Shown here: positions 10,625 to 22,882 of the stretch, piece after piece
How positions within the stretch are numbered: position 1 is the first letter of the stretch
How the letters are laid out: every line of letters starts with the position of its first letter
NCBI GenBank assembly: GCA_021234155.1
Contig: JAJEKV010000005.1
Span: forward strand, 23,263,584 to 23,327,583
Length of the DNA stretch: 64,000 nucleotides
Reading direction: 5' to 3'
Source of the DNA: Isoetes taiwanensis
Lineage: Eukaryota; Streptophyta; Lycopodiopsida; Isoetales; Isoetaceae
Made by a program: the position numbers and the translations under genes
The notes under the pieces: model-generated
Told to the model about the DNA's origin: nothing
Seen by the model: the letters and a program-made list of their open reading frames with translations, nothing else
Database searches by the model: none

Positions 10625-11688
10625 TTCTGGACATCCTTGAGATGCAACGATAGAGATGTATGTTGATTGCAGTTCACATACTGTGAGTCAAGTCAAGACA
10701 TGCCTGTTCAACCCCATATTCTTTGCAAGAATGGTCTAGAGTGCCCAACATAGAATAGTCCTCATAAACTACTGCATGCCTTGAAAAAACTAAAACACGC
10801 AAAATGATAATACACTCTACAAATAATGGAATATTACAAACTGCCTATATGTAGAAGATGAGATAGATAGTAAGTAGATTTCAAAGTTAGTTATAGTTTG
10901 TGTACATTCTCATATACAACTATAGTCCCCAGATTTTGTTTGTACATGACCACTTATACCAACAAATTAAGGGTCTCTACTTTTTCCAATCATTCAGATT
11001 ATTTGTACATAGAGGATTATGATTCTAATAATTTTGTTGATCCATCTTAGTTTTTTTATGGTGCTTTCGTGGGCAAGGCTTTGTATTAGAAAAGAGAGGA
11101 GGATTTTGTGCGACTTGGTGCTACTTTGTGAATGCATCAAATTACACACCAGTTATGACTTTACTATTGGCCAATTGAATAACCTGCAGCTTGTGACTTG
11201 AAAGGCTATAATAATGATGCATAAAGGAATCGTGGTTCTTTGGAAACCTCGCTATTTCCTTGTGTTATCTATTTTTATTTGGCAAAATAGATAACACCTT
11301 GTGAGGGATTGTTCGTAATAGAATCTCCCAAGGTATATCCTTTCATCCAGTCAAAATATAAGCATCCAAATACATGCTTCTTGGTGTGCTTGTGGATTAT
11401 TTAGCTGCTCTGACATGCGGAGGTGCACTTTGATCTTTTAAAAAATAAGCAATTGCAGTACCGCTCCAAGGATATGTGAATCTGCAATAGAGCAACGACC
11501 TCACTAGTGAAGACATGCACTAGTGAAGAGATTGGACTCATAGCAAGCTATTGTACTATTTAGAGGCAAGGCAACAATGCTAAGATAGAGCATTGCAGGT
11601 TAAACTGCAATATCAAGGCAACACTGCAAAACAAACGAACATAGAGATTACGCAACTCCTTTAACGCAATTAACCAGCTAAGAATCCA
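10625..11688. other. intergenic, no gene seen
   Basis: AT-rich sequence with only short frames. It lies just 3' of the minus-strand gene at 11689 and presumably contains its 3'UTR and polyadenylation region. Part could be decayed transposon. Confidence 0.4.
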
Positions 11689-13785
11689 TTATCTTTTGTA
11701 ACTATAGCCAGATTTGTTCCAACAACTAACACCATGCAAAATCAAAGGCTCTTTTTTCATTGATAAGAATCGATCCTTACAGCCCTTTGTTGTTCTCATG
11801 CGTTTGCGTGCTTCCTCCCATTGTGCTCGAATATCTTCTATCCCTGTAATTACCTCAAAATCATAAGAATCACCATCTAAACGCCTTGAGGATGTTGGGC
11901 ATGCAGGCTTGGAGGACCCTGCACCATTTTCTCTTGAAAACATTTTCTTTGTTTTTCTAGAGTGTTTCCCCGTTTTTGAAGGTAGCCAACCCAGTATTTG
12001 ACAATCATCGTCATCATCATCTTCATCAATGCTCGGGCAACAATAAAATCCACGAACGTTTCTTAAATAATTATGAGCACTTCTACTGTCATTATCATTG
12101 TCCTCGTCGTCATCAATGATCACAACATTATCTGCAGCCTTTGAATTTTTTCTAGCTGATGCCTGTCCAGCCAATTTACCATTAATGTCCTGAATTTCTT
12201 CCTCAACTTCCTCTTTCCCCCTTCTCAGTCCAGTAGATTTTCTATTTTGTTTTCTCATGTCTATGTCTTCCTGTGGTGCACAGCCCTTGAGCTGTTCATC
12301 TTCATTTCTTCCGTCATTTTGCTTCATTTTTGCCCATCCTTGTATCATTGACCAGTTGCTCATGATTCTGGTTGGTCCTGCATTCCTTATTACCATCGTT
12401 TATTAGGGCCTTCATCTTCCCCAATGTTAACGCTATCTGAACCTTTGGAAACTGATTCACCGTCCAGATTCTGATGTTCAAAACCACCACCAAAATTCAT
12501 CGGTGAACCTGGACATGGTTCAGCATGTGCAAGATCTTCTTTATTATTCTCTTCTATGCTTTCAACAACTTCCATAGGCGAACATGCATATGGATATTCT
12601 TCTGTCTTAAACTCATTATTATTCCCTTGTTTGCTTTTGTTATACCCTACTTCTGGCATTTTTGATATCTTGGCATGCCATTCCTATAACCTTGGCCATC
12701 CTCTTTATCCATATCACTATCCTCTTCTAGATTTCCAAGGTTAATAGATCCATTCTTGGTTGCTGTATGATCATTAGGCGCTTCAAATACAGACGACAAA
12801 GGCACGTTTTGTTCACATCCAGATGAAGAAAACGTATCCTTCCCCTCATCCAAAGAATTTCCTTTACACATGAACTCTAAAAAGGAATTATTTGGCAAAA
12901 GCACATTAGTCACTACATTTACCAAACCCTCGGGTAATGCGATACCCTCTTCACAGGCATGTTTTCCAAACTTGGGAAAAAAGGAGGGGATTGAAGCCTC
13001 CGTCCTCTTAATCCTTGACCCTAAAACTGTTACACCGCTTCCTTCTTCCTTGCCTTGAGGAAATAAATGTAAACATGGAGAAAGACCATCTATACCAATT
13101 ATACTTACGGGTTTGTTGCCAAAATCGAAATCATGATGGTGGGCGCTCTGTTGCACAGCTAATCCCATATTAAAAAGCCCCAATTGCTCATATTCTTCAT
13201 GCAGTTGTTCTGCGCTTAGATTTGTTGGTGATAAGCGCCATAGATGTGTTGTTGCCAAAAAGGGGCATCCTCCATGGCTGGACACCGTCCCTCTTCTAGT
13301 TTCAAACCTGTCACAGTGTTTAAAGCTTAAACCCTTTGAATCCTCTGCCTAAGAATAAGGGGCACTAATCAATGACTCAAAGAATTCATGCAACACGGTC
13401 TGGAAGCAGAACAAAAGCTATGGCGGTGAAGACGGGCATCGAAGCTATTAAGATTTATAGAAAGTACCATGAATGGGAAATTAAAACTGAGGCCCCCCGA
13501 CGACCAGTTTCCAACAGCTCAAATCTTTGCAATCCATTTACAAATATCTTTGCTTTTGCTTGCCTGGAGCTGAAATGCTAAAACGATGTTGTTGCTAGAA
13601 TACTGACCTGAATGAATAACATGGGCCTGTCGGCAGTCCAAGGAATCGTTGCCCTAAAACTGCCAGTTTGAATTAGGCCATCTGTGAATGAAGATGGATT
13701 AAATTGCCCCAACTCATCGATGGAAGCATCTGTGATAGCATCTGGGCAGTATTTCCCATGCAGCCCAACAAACCCCAAGCATGAG
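11689..13785 (-). CDS. unrecognised acidic, probably nuclear protein; two frame breaks
   Basis: Exon A (13785-13608) is bounded by an AG acceptor and ends CAG|GTCAGT. Exon B starts after ccccttattcttag at 13348. Both junctions are phase 0, so the frame continues as ...RPMLFIQ|AEDSKGL. Exon B then runs to a stop at 11689, but the frame shifts twice, near 12654 and near 12396. At each place one missing A in an A-run would restore it. The protein has acidic runs (VVIIDDDEDNDND, DEDDDDDDCQILGW), basic stretches (SRKTKK) and a coil-like end (DIRAQWEEARKRM), suggesting a nuclear role by composition only. No domain was recognised. Exon A has no in-frame ATG, so a 5' exon is missing or upstream. Either a recent pseudogene or a gene with homopolymer sequence errors. 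Confidence 0.6.
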
Positions 13786-15945
13786 CTAACAGCTTATGTT
13801 GGGTGTGCACAACGGCCAAGTTTCAGCCAGAACTTTTCCCACAGATCTGCCATGCCATTTTGACGAAGGGCCATCCCGTTTTGATGAAGGGAGATGCGCC
13901 CAGACGATTCCGGAAGAATCGGGTAGCTTAAAGAACCGATGGTGTTGCTGTTGCAGGCGATGGCTATGGCGATGGCGGCGATCCCAGTCCGGGTGGTTTT
14001 TTTTTTTCGATTTCATTTTCTCTTGCCTTTTTTTTTATTTCCCTATTTTTTCCCCCCAGAAATACATGGCAAGCATCAACCTGAATATGCCTAAAGCATC
14101 TTGCCCATAAGAGTTACATATGTTAAGATAAGAAATTTATCGCGGCGGTCATGCAAGGGCAGATTTGTATATCTTTAGAATGGTGCAAAAGATTTTCTTG
14201 AAATGCAGGACTTAATAATGAAGAATTTGTGTGAGAAGATACTTTTGTATTGACTTATCTACGTTGAAAAGTGTGGGCATGAATTTGAGAACTAGGGGAC
14301 TTAATTCATGTTGTTGCCTCGTGTTTTTTTTGCCCATAGGATAGACGGGGGTTGAGAACATGGGTTTTGTTTGAGCATAGTCTCCTTAAATAAGTTATCC
14401 TTGGTTGAAGCTAAGACAATATAAGAGGTGGAAAAGGGGTGAAAATCAAGCAGTCGACTATGCATTGAACCGTTCTTTCTTAACCGATTAGCAACGAAAA
14501 GAAAGAATGTTATGTCTTCTTAAATTGCAAGAGTCCCATTGTTCTAGAAATAAAATGTGCTAAGAACAATTCCGCATCGCGTTCTATTTGCTTTTTTGGA
14601 TGTGATACTATTGTATCACTTGAAAAGAATGCTCATATCATAACATGTGGACATGTTGGTCTGCAATAACATCCTTTTGTATATTGGATACATTAATATC
14701 GTATAAAACATTGATAAACTTTGAACATTACTTATTATTATCAGTGTCTACTCTTCAGATTTCCAAGATACAAAGACCTTCCTTGTTCAAGGATTGATTA
14801 TATTCCCAAGATACAAAGACCTCCTGTGTTAGAGGATTGAATAATATCATCGATCTCTTCATCAAAAACTTCTATATCTCTATCATCAACTTGTTGAACC
14901 TCTTTTGATGCTTAAATATGCTAGACAACCATAAACCTTAAATTACTCAAAATTGTTGATGCTCCATACTACTTCCTGCTGCATACTGCTTTGATCGTGC
15001 TTTCAATGATGAAACTGAAATTTAACATATTATTATTTTTCATGCTGTCAACATATCGATCCCTATTTTTTTCCCCCAGAAATACGTGGCGCGCTTTCAA
15101 TGATGAAACTGAAATTTAACATATTATTATTTTTCATGCTGTCAACATATTTTTTTCCCCCGGAAATACGTGGCGAATTTAGGAGGAGGCATCAACCCCA
15201 AATATGCCTAAAGCATCTTACCCTTAGAGATTTATATATGTTAAGATAATAAGACCAGGAGTTTCTTGTGCCACATAATTTTTTTGTCTTTGTGCGATAA
15301 ATTTTTATGAGGCCAATGGTCATATCTTGCAGGCAGATTATAAGTTTAGGTTAATCACAGAAGCAATAATAGTTTGAGATCCCCAAACATGGCTCACAGG
15401 AGGAGATAACGATTAGTCATCCACTTGCACCACTTCATTCACTGGCACCTTGCTTTATTATGCTGAATATCAACTTGCCACCATAACATCAACTGATTTA
15501 CACTCCACTCAATTCTCACTGGCACTGGCACCTTCAGCTTGTACGTTCATATAAACTAAGGAAATAGCATGTCAAATCAGTATATAATTTTACGAGCGAA
15601 TCTTTTCAAGAACATGGAAATACCATCCAATGCTCCAAACTCCACCTCCAGTTGTGCTGCCAAACCATTTGTTCTTGATGAGATACTATTGATCCATCTT
15701 ATCACATAAAAACGTATAAAACATCTGGATTCATATATAATAGAAAAAAGGACAACAATTAAATCTTCTCAACCAACTCTGACATATAGTGCCCATGTTC
15801 TTTTCCACAATGTTACTAAAAAAACCTGGCCTTCTGCTAGGAGAAATAATCTCAAGATGAACAAGGCAGAAGATTAATGTAAAGAGAGAAGAATGACAAA
15901 TGAAGACTAAGCTGACAAGCGTTCAGCTTCCACTGGATGCCACAC
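13786..15945. other. intergenic, with dispersed duplicated segments
   Basis: A block with cccccagaaatacatggc, atgcctaaagcatcttgccc and tatgttaagataa (14053-14145) recurs at 15158-15250. A ttcccaagatacaaagacc segment repeats at 14760 and 14800. A GC-rich stretch at 13960-13990 precedes a T-rich tract. No gene is supported; these look like decayed repeats. Confidence 0.4.
14998..15180. repeat. tandem duplication of a ~95-bp unit
   Basis: The string cgctttcaatgatgaaactg, followed by a tttaacatattattattttt stretch and ending in ccagaaatacgtggcg, occurs twice in direct succession. The second copy is slightly shorter (the atcgatcccta part is missing). Confidence 0.85.
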
Positions 15946-18900
15946 TCATGCTTTTTGTTTGAGTGTTATTTTGTCACCTAAACTAAGAGCAATGCCTTGA
16001 GTCTTGCTTCTGATTCTAATGTAACCACTCAACTTCCCATCGGGCTGCTTTTCAATACTGACATTCACAAGGGCATCTTCACCAAAGACACTCTTAGCAT
16101 ACAAATTTGCTGCCAAGAACCCACAGTCCCCTTCAAGTGCCGACCTGTAATGGAAAGATCAGAGAAGAATATTTTACCACAAAACATGCATTATCCTTCA
16201 GAAGTTGAACTTACGGAGCGGTAAGACATTTCATATTCGTTGATGCCACAATATGGTTCAAAAACTCCCTCACATTTGAAATATTTGTATTGACTGCAAC
16301 CTGTAAAAGCTTATATATTAGCACATCTAACAAACAACTAAAATGCAATATGGTTATCTTATTAGCCAAATGTTCTATACTTGCCTTATTTTCCCATTCG
16401 AACTCTGCCCACATGCTTCTAAATGCAACATCCGAACATGATGCCGGTGAAATATAATCCATAATGTCGATATGTATGTCATTCAACACGACAACATTTC
16501 GGTCCAGGACATTAGTAGTCTCATAAACAATATTTCCAAAGATGACGCCAGTCTCTGTGGAAGAAACCTTAATATTAGCCCGAATCTGTTTACTTGTCTC
16601 CGGTGCCAAGGTGTAATTTTGAGGGCGTTCAACCAACTTAAGATCCCCCATTGTAGCTAGCTCTAGACACAGGTTTTGCAATGTTTCATGGGTGCGATTA
16701 ACAACTGTGACATCCAATACAATATCATACTGATGGACGGTGACATATGCCTCTGCATACACGGGGTCACTAAATCCAGTCAGCTGTAACACTCGGTTCA
16801 ACTTTCTCATCCCCTCATTATCTTTTGTAAATTCCCCAGTTGCTCGCTTCAGATCAGTCTGTACTTCATCTTCCAGCTCCAATTGGCTCATACCCTGTAA
16901 ACAAAACGAATTTTTAAGAATTAGAACAATTTTGTAGTCCAACACAAAGCAAGCCATCCCAGGATGGAATAAATAAACCTGGCCCAATGTCCTGTTCACA
17001 AAGTATCAATATGACTTGTCTTATCATGTTGACAAATGTTAAATATTGGCCAGATTGCATGTATTGGGGCAAATTACTCCAAGAAACCAAGTTTTCTAAA
17101 ACCTACACCTCCATGCCTCTACCCAAAATATGGACATCGTATAAACAAATTTGAAATAAAGCTATCTAACTGATAAAAGCAAGAAAACGCAAGCTTCACT
17201 ATTTTTCGCCAATATCTACATACCTTACGGCTCTTAAGATGGTAGAAATCAATCAAGTCGTCAGGTTGTGCATGTGAGGTCTGTTCTTTTGCTTTAGTTT
17301 CCTCTGTCTGACGTTCTTGTTTGTCGGCAATCATGGTTGCAAAACTCTGTCGACAATTTTCTAGCCAGATACTCTTCATGATGTCATTTGGTGATGAAAG
17401 ATTACGAACACAAAGCGTGATTCGATCAACTGAATCATCATCTATAGGGTGAGGAACAGCAGGTGACTGACCAAGTTTTACAATTGCCACCATGATAAGG
17501 AGCACCTCCACCACTACTTTATGAACATAAGCAGTTGAAGGTTGTTTCCCTTCTAGTCGTAGAACAAGTTTGGTGAGGGTTGCAGCCACCACTGCTCCCA
17601 GGAAAAAATCTCCTGACAATAGCAACGATCTCAGGTTTGTAGATGCCGATGATGTCAAAGTAATAGAAGGGCTAATTTCTAGAGCAGCAGCACTCTGGGT
17701 AGCATAAGTCCCATCAGCAAGAACAACTGGCCGTTTAGAACTCGCAGTTACAAAAGAGTTTGTAGATGACAATTTCTGAGTAGAGCCTTTAGTCACAGAT
17801 GGATCAACTACTTCACCATCTTCAGCAACCACATAGAAAGGAAGTTCACCAAGACATTGCTTGATTGTAGAAATTCCACCCTCTATTTCAGATAAAGAGT
17901 GACAGTATTCCCCAATGATCCAGAGAGCACATGAAGCCACTCTTGAAACCTGAATCTGGTAAAATGTATCTAAGAGTCTTGTAATAATGGATTCTCTCAG
18001 CTTTGTATTAGTCTCAATAATCTCTCGAACAAAGCAGATTACATCCATTGCTGATGCCACATTTGTGTCGCCCAGAAAATCCATCAAGAGATGTACAACT
18101 GTACTTGCAACTTCAGGAAATTTGAGAGCACAAGAATGAATTGCCTGGACCAACATCTGCCTATACTCCGCATTCTTCTCTACTTCCTTGCTCTGAGTTT
18201 TTATGACCTCCTTTTTCAAAGTCATGACAACCTCATCTATGTTTCTGGGGGTTATTAAATCAAGAGCAATGTCAAGAGTCTTTCTTCTGATATCCAAATT
18301 AGGGCTTTGCAAGGCCCTTAGAACATCCATAACCATCTCAATCATGACATCCCTATGCCCCATTTTAAGTTCTTGTAGCCGATCTAAAACTATGAGTTTC
18401 ACATTGTTGTCACTTTGGGAAAGCAAAAGCTGACAATAGCAATTGGCGGCTGCCCTAATTGCAGTAGGTGCAGAGGATAAAGAGACAAATGTTCCTGCAC
18501 ACTCATACATAACTGCTGTAGAGTGTGAATTCAACAAGGGAAGAATAATTTTCATATATCTACCTTTCTCACCAGGGTTTGATCTACAAACCTTTCTTAT
18601 AAGCTCTAATACCACCATCTGAAGGAGGTCCCCCCAATCTGGTACATTTTCAGCATGACTGAGAAGATAGCCAATAGCCCTATCTTGAGCACAATTACAA
18701 AGCATTAAAAAGGCATTTCTACGGGCCGAGGGGTCCTGCTCAGTGGAAAGAACTTTCTCTATCAAATCAGGAGCATCAGCCAGTAAGTGCTCTCCTTGAG
18801 GAAGCTTATAAATTGACATCACGGCCAAGATTGCATTTCGCCGGACAAACGCATGCCGGTGCTCTAAGTTGGCCAAGATAGCATGTATCAAAGGCTCTAT

Positions 18901-19284
18901 AAGCTCTGCCTCACTTAATCTTGAAAGAAATCTTAGTGTTACACCTCTAATGTACTCATTTGGATGTTGCAGGAAGTTCCTCAAATTCTGGCAAATTAAA
19001 ATCATTTCTGGTTGGATCTTTCCCTGGGAGTCTGTTTTATCAATTATTTCAAGATAAAGAAGAAGCAACTTCTGTATAATATGGTCTTCAGACGGCAGCA
19101 CATAACGCACAATTGTAATAAAAAGTTGAGGGATGGTTTCACCATTCAATAACAGCATGATAGCCTTTTTCATTGCATCAACTTTGCGTGCTGTATCGTT
19201 CCCTGCGAGTGCTTCTTTTATGTCATTTGCCAAGGCTGGAGTTCCCTTATCAAAATGCACGATGAAACTGCAAGACTTCTCCAT
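15946..19284 (-). CDS. COPB: coatomer subunit beta (COPI beta-COP)
   Basis: Four coding exons: 19284-17224, 16894-16385, 16300-16215 and 16144-15946, giving about 951 residues, close to the ~948 of Arabidopsis beta-COP. The start is [17 protein letters not shown], as in the family. The long first exon is the adaptin-like HEAT-repeat trunk ([30 protein letters not shown]). The later exons form the C-terminal appendage ([50 protein letters not shown]). The last exon ends [17 protein letters not shown]. Beta-COP is part of the COPI vesicle coat acting in Golgi-to-ER and intra-Golgi traffic, binding Arf1. No frame break or lost motif was found, so the gene looks functional. Splice phases agree at all junctions; the second intron is a GC-AG intron. 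Confidence 0.97.
16301..16384 (-). other. 84-bp GC-AG intron of the coatomer gene, in frame and stop-free
   Basis: The donor is AAG|GCAAGT instead of GT; the acceptor is cttttacag|GTTGCAGTC. Splicing joins ENK to VAVNT as in other plant beta-COPs. The intron is 84 nt (28 codons) with no stop, so a retained form would only insert 28 residues into the appendage domain. Confidence 0.9.
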
Positions 19285-19362
19285 GCTTAGATCCGTTCAG
19301 TTAAAATCTACACTTGTCTCGGGTATGCCTCAAACTTTTACAGATCCATGCCCAAGAGTTAC

Positions 19363-19597
19363 CTGCACAAAGATCCAAATTATAAGGCCTCAACGTTCTA
19401 TGCGATCAACGAATAAACCCAGCAGTCATTAGATCTGTCTAATTAGGCATTTGACCCTTGTCAAGGCATTAGATCTAACCGGGAATGTACGATAAAGCTC
19501 TGCGTATACCGAGAATGCGTTCCAAAAGCATGAGCTAAAGGCTAAATTTATGAGAACGTAGCTACGGCATTAGATCTAAGACACAGGCGATCTTTAC
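19363..19597 (-). other. probable 5'UTR intron of the coatomer gene
   Basis: On the minus strand, a donor TTTTCAG|GTAAAGATC at 19597 and an acceptor ctttgtgcag|GTAACTC ending at 19363 define a 235-bp intron upstream of the start codon at 19284. The assignment is by splice-signal quality only; no transcript evidence is available. Confidence 0.55.
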
Positions 19598-22080
19598 CTG
19601 AAAATGAAGTAGCTCCGGCGAGTCCGCCCTCCCTTGCCCTATGCACTGTAATACTTCATATTTATTTATGACACGTCAACAAATGGCCTATACCCAATTA
19701 CCCTTAACGTCCTTGGCCTCAGCATCTAGCATTTAGTTGTAGGTTTCAATCTCGGCTATCTACTTACTTAAAAAGTTTTTGCCCTTTCTCTTTCTTCTTT
19801 CCGGTGTGCCCTTTCCAGCGCCGGATGTAACGCTTTTTCCGGCCATGTAACGCTTTTTCCGGCACTCTTTCCCCTTGCCTTCAAATCATCACAGTTATAC
19901 GAAATGGTGCCTTTTTTGAACGGTGGCGTTATACGAAATGCGGCTGATTTCTCGGGAGAGCGCCTATCTTTGATGATGGTCCACTCGGTTTTAATGCAGG
20001 CTTCTTCTTCTTAGGGGTTGTGGTACAAAAGGAGAGGATCGGGCAGGGAGCTTTGAGCAACAGAAATCGTTGGATTATTCGGCTGCAGTCGCTCAATCCT
20101 AAGATTCACAGGCAGTCGCTGAGTATTCGGCTGAAGGAATTCAGCAATCGTTGGAGTATTCGGGAGTATGCTCTCTGATCCAGCCTTCTTTGCCCCCATT
20201 TTTATTTCTTGCTTACAGTCTCTTGCTCATTCTGTCTTAGGATTGAGAGGCATACGAATCAGAGTTCTTGGCAGGTTATTTTATCTTCACAGGCAGCTTC
20301 AGGTTTTCTTCTCATGAATCTCCTTTTCTTTCTACGAATCTCCTTGCTTGCTCGATTTGTTGATATTTTCTTGGTCTGCTCAATCTTCCTTATTTTCAGG
20401 TTCAATCTGGCATTTACAAAGTCTTCTCAATCCGGCATTTATTTTCGTCTGCTCAATCCGGGATTTACAAGGTGTTCATGTTTACCCTGCTTCAGTGTCT
20501 TCCTTCCCTTGGAAACATGAGCAAGCCTAAGTGTTTTATTTGTGTATACGAAAACCGGCTTTCCTGCAGTACATGTCTTCAGATTTCCATTACATTTTGT
20601 TTTACTTATATTTTTTGTTGCCCCATTCTATCTACAGGAGTACCTCTATTCCGGGCTTCGGTGCATTTGTTGACTCCTTATCGGGGAGGTTTTCTAGGGC
20701 GTAAGATCCGGGCGGGGTAACAAAGGTACAGGGTTTCCATCAGCAGAGGAGTTTCAGACTCGATTTCTTGATGCTTTAAAATATCTTCTATCTACTTGCA
20801 TTGTTGGTCTTTTTGTCTCTGCTCTAGGTATTGTAGTAAATTGAAGTATGCTGGCAGCAATCTCTCATTGCATATTAAGCATTTAAACCCTCTCAATCAT
20901 TTAAATATGCTGGCAGCCAGATTGTCTCTCTGCTCTCTTGCATCACAGAGCACAGCTTTCGGATTTGCCCTCTTTTGATTATGCAGTTACCGACATGTTG
21001 CAGTTCCATGTTGCCAATCTTGCATCACAGAGCAGAGCCTCATTTTAGATTAAAAGCTTAAGATTTAGCGACACGATGATAGAACAGCTACAGCTTTAAA
21101 CCTTTCGATGTCCTGAAGATTTAATCTACGGCATGCACTAACTTTTTTATTTTTCTGATTTCGTAGCAGAGAACCAAGAACTGGCTATGTCGTTTGTGTT
21201 CTGAAAGCATGGAGTATGTGTAGGCTACGCCATGGCATTAGGCTTACCCATATTGTGTAGAATAATAACCATATGACAGATAAGAAAGACAAACTCTGTT
21301 TACTTTCTTAGCAACTGAGATATCTCTGAAGACCGTTTTCAGACCCAGGTTTACTCTTTGGCTAGCTGCAGAATCATTTCCATGCGCATTTCCATGCTTT
21401 ATTCTGGATTTTTTTGCCCCAATGCTTTATTCTGGAGTTTTTGCCCCAATGCTTTTTCTGCCCCAATGCTTTATTCTGGTTTTTTTGCAAGGAAGCTTGA
21501 AATTTTGCAGACCCGACGGTAAAACAATGAAGAGATTTTTTTTGCTACAACTTTTAACATTTTGATTTGCCCTTTTTTGATTATGCACTTTCCCTATTTT
21601 GATTTTGCCCTGCTTTCATTGACACTTTCCTTATTTTAATTCATTAAGTTCTCTTATTTTAATTCACTAAGTTTCTAATAAATTTCAAGTAACTAAGTTA
21701 CCTTAACTTAGCTTCATGTTAGGTAGATGCTTTAACCCCTTCAACACATCCAGCGTAAACATTAATCTGAAAGGAAATTGCTTCGTCATTACTCTTCCAT
21801 TATTGCTTCATAACAACACAGTTTTAACCCCCGTTATTTTAAGCTATATTACACCACAAAGTTAATTGAATTTTAACTTAGATCACAACACAAAGTTAAA
21901 TGAACTTTAACTTCATATCACAACACAAAGTTGAATAAACTTTAATTTGGATCACAACAACACATAAGTGAAACAAAGTAATTGACAACATAAGTTCCTT
22001 GATTTGAAAAGGACAAGGTCATACTGGCTTGCCAACATGGAAAATTAATTGACTTAAAATATATCATTTCCATAATGCAG
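19598..22080. other. intergenic region with coatomer promoter side and simple repeats
   Basis: Sequence immediately upstream of 19598 should hold the coatomer promoter, but no box is convincing. A direct repeat of gtaacgctttttccggc lies at about 19827-19863. Near 21395-21490 the unit ccccaatgctttattctgg repeats about four times. From 21640 an AT-rich stretch (ttaacttagatcacaacac...) matches the sequence before 59286 and belongs to the Helitron accessory gene (intron). No other gene is supported. Confidence 0.45.
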
Positions 22081-22518
22081 ATGGTGGTGGTGAATGTTCC
22101 ATGGGATTCTTACCCAAAACTTGTGGCACAATTCTTTAGAGATGGACATGCCTTGCCACGTTTTGACGATGACGATGATTTGGATGCATACTTTCAATAT
22201 TTAGTAGAGGTGGTGGATTGGAAGAGCGAATTGGAAGAAGCCGCAGAAAGTGTTGCACTGGGGAATGATGGAATGCAAGTGAGCATTAAGGGTTTGATTT
22301 GGGTTTTGAGAGTTTTTGGAGAGTGGTATGAAATCCTAGGGTTGCTTGGAGTTGAGATACGCCCGGAGGTTAAAATTGAGCTAGATATTGAAAATTTTGC
22401 TACACAAATGCATGCTAGCTTTCATAAACGTGGCTTTGTGAGAGTCCATAAGTTTGTGGAGGCTATGGAAGCTACGTTGTTTATGGAATACCTTATGCAA
22501 CATGGGTTGGATATGTAG
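22081..22518 (+). CDS. Helitron-associated accessory protein, last large exon (copy 1)
   Basis: After a splice-like acceptor cataatgcag at 22080, the frame reads MVVVNVPWDSYPKLVAQFF, an acidic DDDDDLDAYFQYL stretch, then VALGNDGM and FGEWYEILGLLGVEIRP, ending YLMQHGLDM at 22518. No known domain was recognised. The second copy at 59292 shares the first 65 residues and the same AT-rich upstream sequence and acceptor. In both places Helitron Rep/helicase sequence is adjacent, so the gene travels with the element. A short frame with its own acceptor at 22690-22770 (DALHLNFEGGTSSYG) may be a further exon. This copy is open, the other is broken. Confidence 0.55.
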   Translation: MVVVNVPWDSYPKLVAQFFRDGHALPRFDDDDDLDAYFQYLVEVVDWKSELEEAAESVALGNDGMQVSIKGLIWVLRVFGEWYEILGLLGVEIRPEVKIELDIENFATQMHASFHKRGFVRVHKFVEAMEATLFMEYLMQHGLDM

Positions 22519-22882
22519 TGTGCGTGAATGCCTTTAAGCATTCTTAAAATTAAAGACCATCTTAAAGTTGCACTTTGTTTTACACGAACTCAACTTAATT
22601 GTTTCCATACTCAACTTAAATGTGTGCACCATTTTATTTTCCATACATGGCTATATTTCATATATTCTTATGTGCTCTCATGTTTATAGGGACGCTTTGC
22701 ACTTGAACTTTGAGGGAGGAACAAGCTCTTACGGCGCTTGCGCATTTGCCAAGGGGCGGCCAAAATCTTAACACGTCAAAGGTCAGTCATAGGTCCTATC
22801 TTAGGTTAACTATCTTAGGTTAATAATTGTGTGCTTATAGTTGTTGGCTTTATTGTTGAATACTTAATCGATTTAGGGTTCC

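Noticed and set aside
13796-14110. Plus-strand frame MLGVHNGQVSARTFP...
   Set aside because: It runs into T-rich and repeat sequence duplicated at 15158; no support as a gene.
15997-16224. Plus-strand frame at the coatomer 3' end
   Set aside because: It is antisense to the last two coatomer exons, which match the family to the stop codon.
18203-19432. Open frames on the plus strand across the coatomer gene
   Set aside because: They are antisense shadows of the conserved coatomer coding exons and have no domain character.
20204-20978. Several plus-strand open frames considered as a membrane protein gene
   Set aside because: The frames overlap one another, are rich in F/L/S from T-rich DNA, and show no conserved motif or splice structure.
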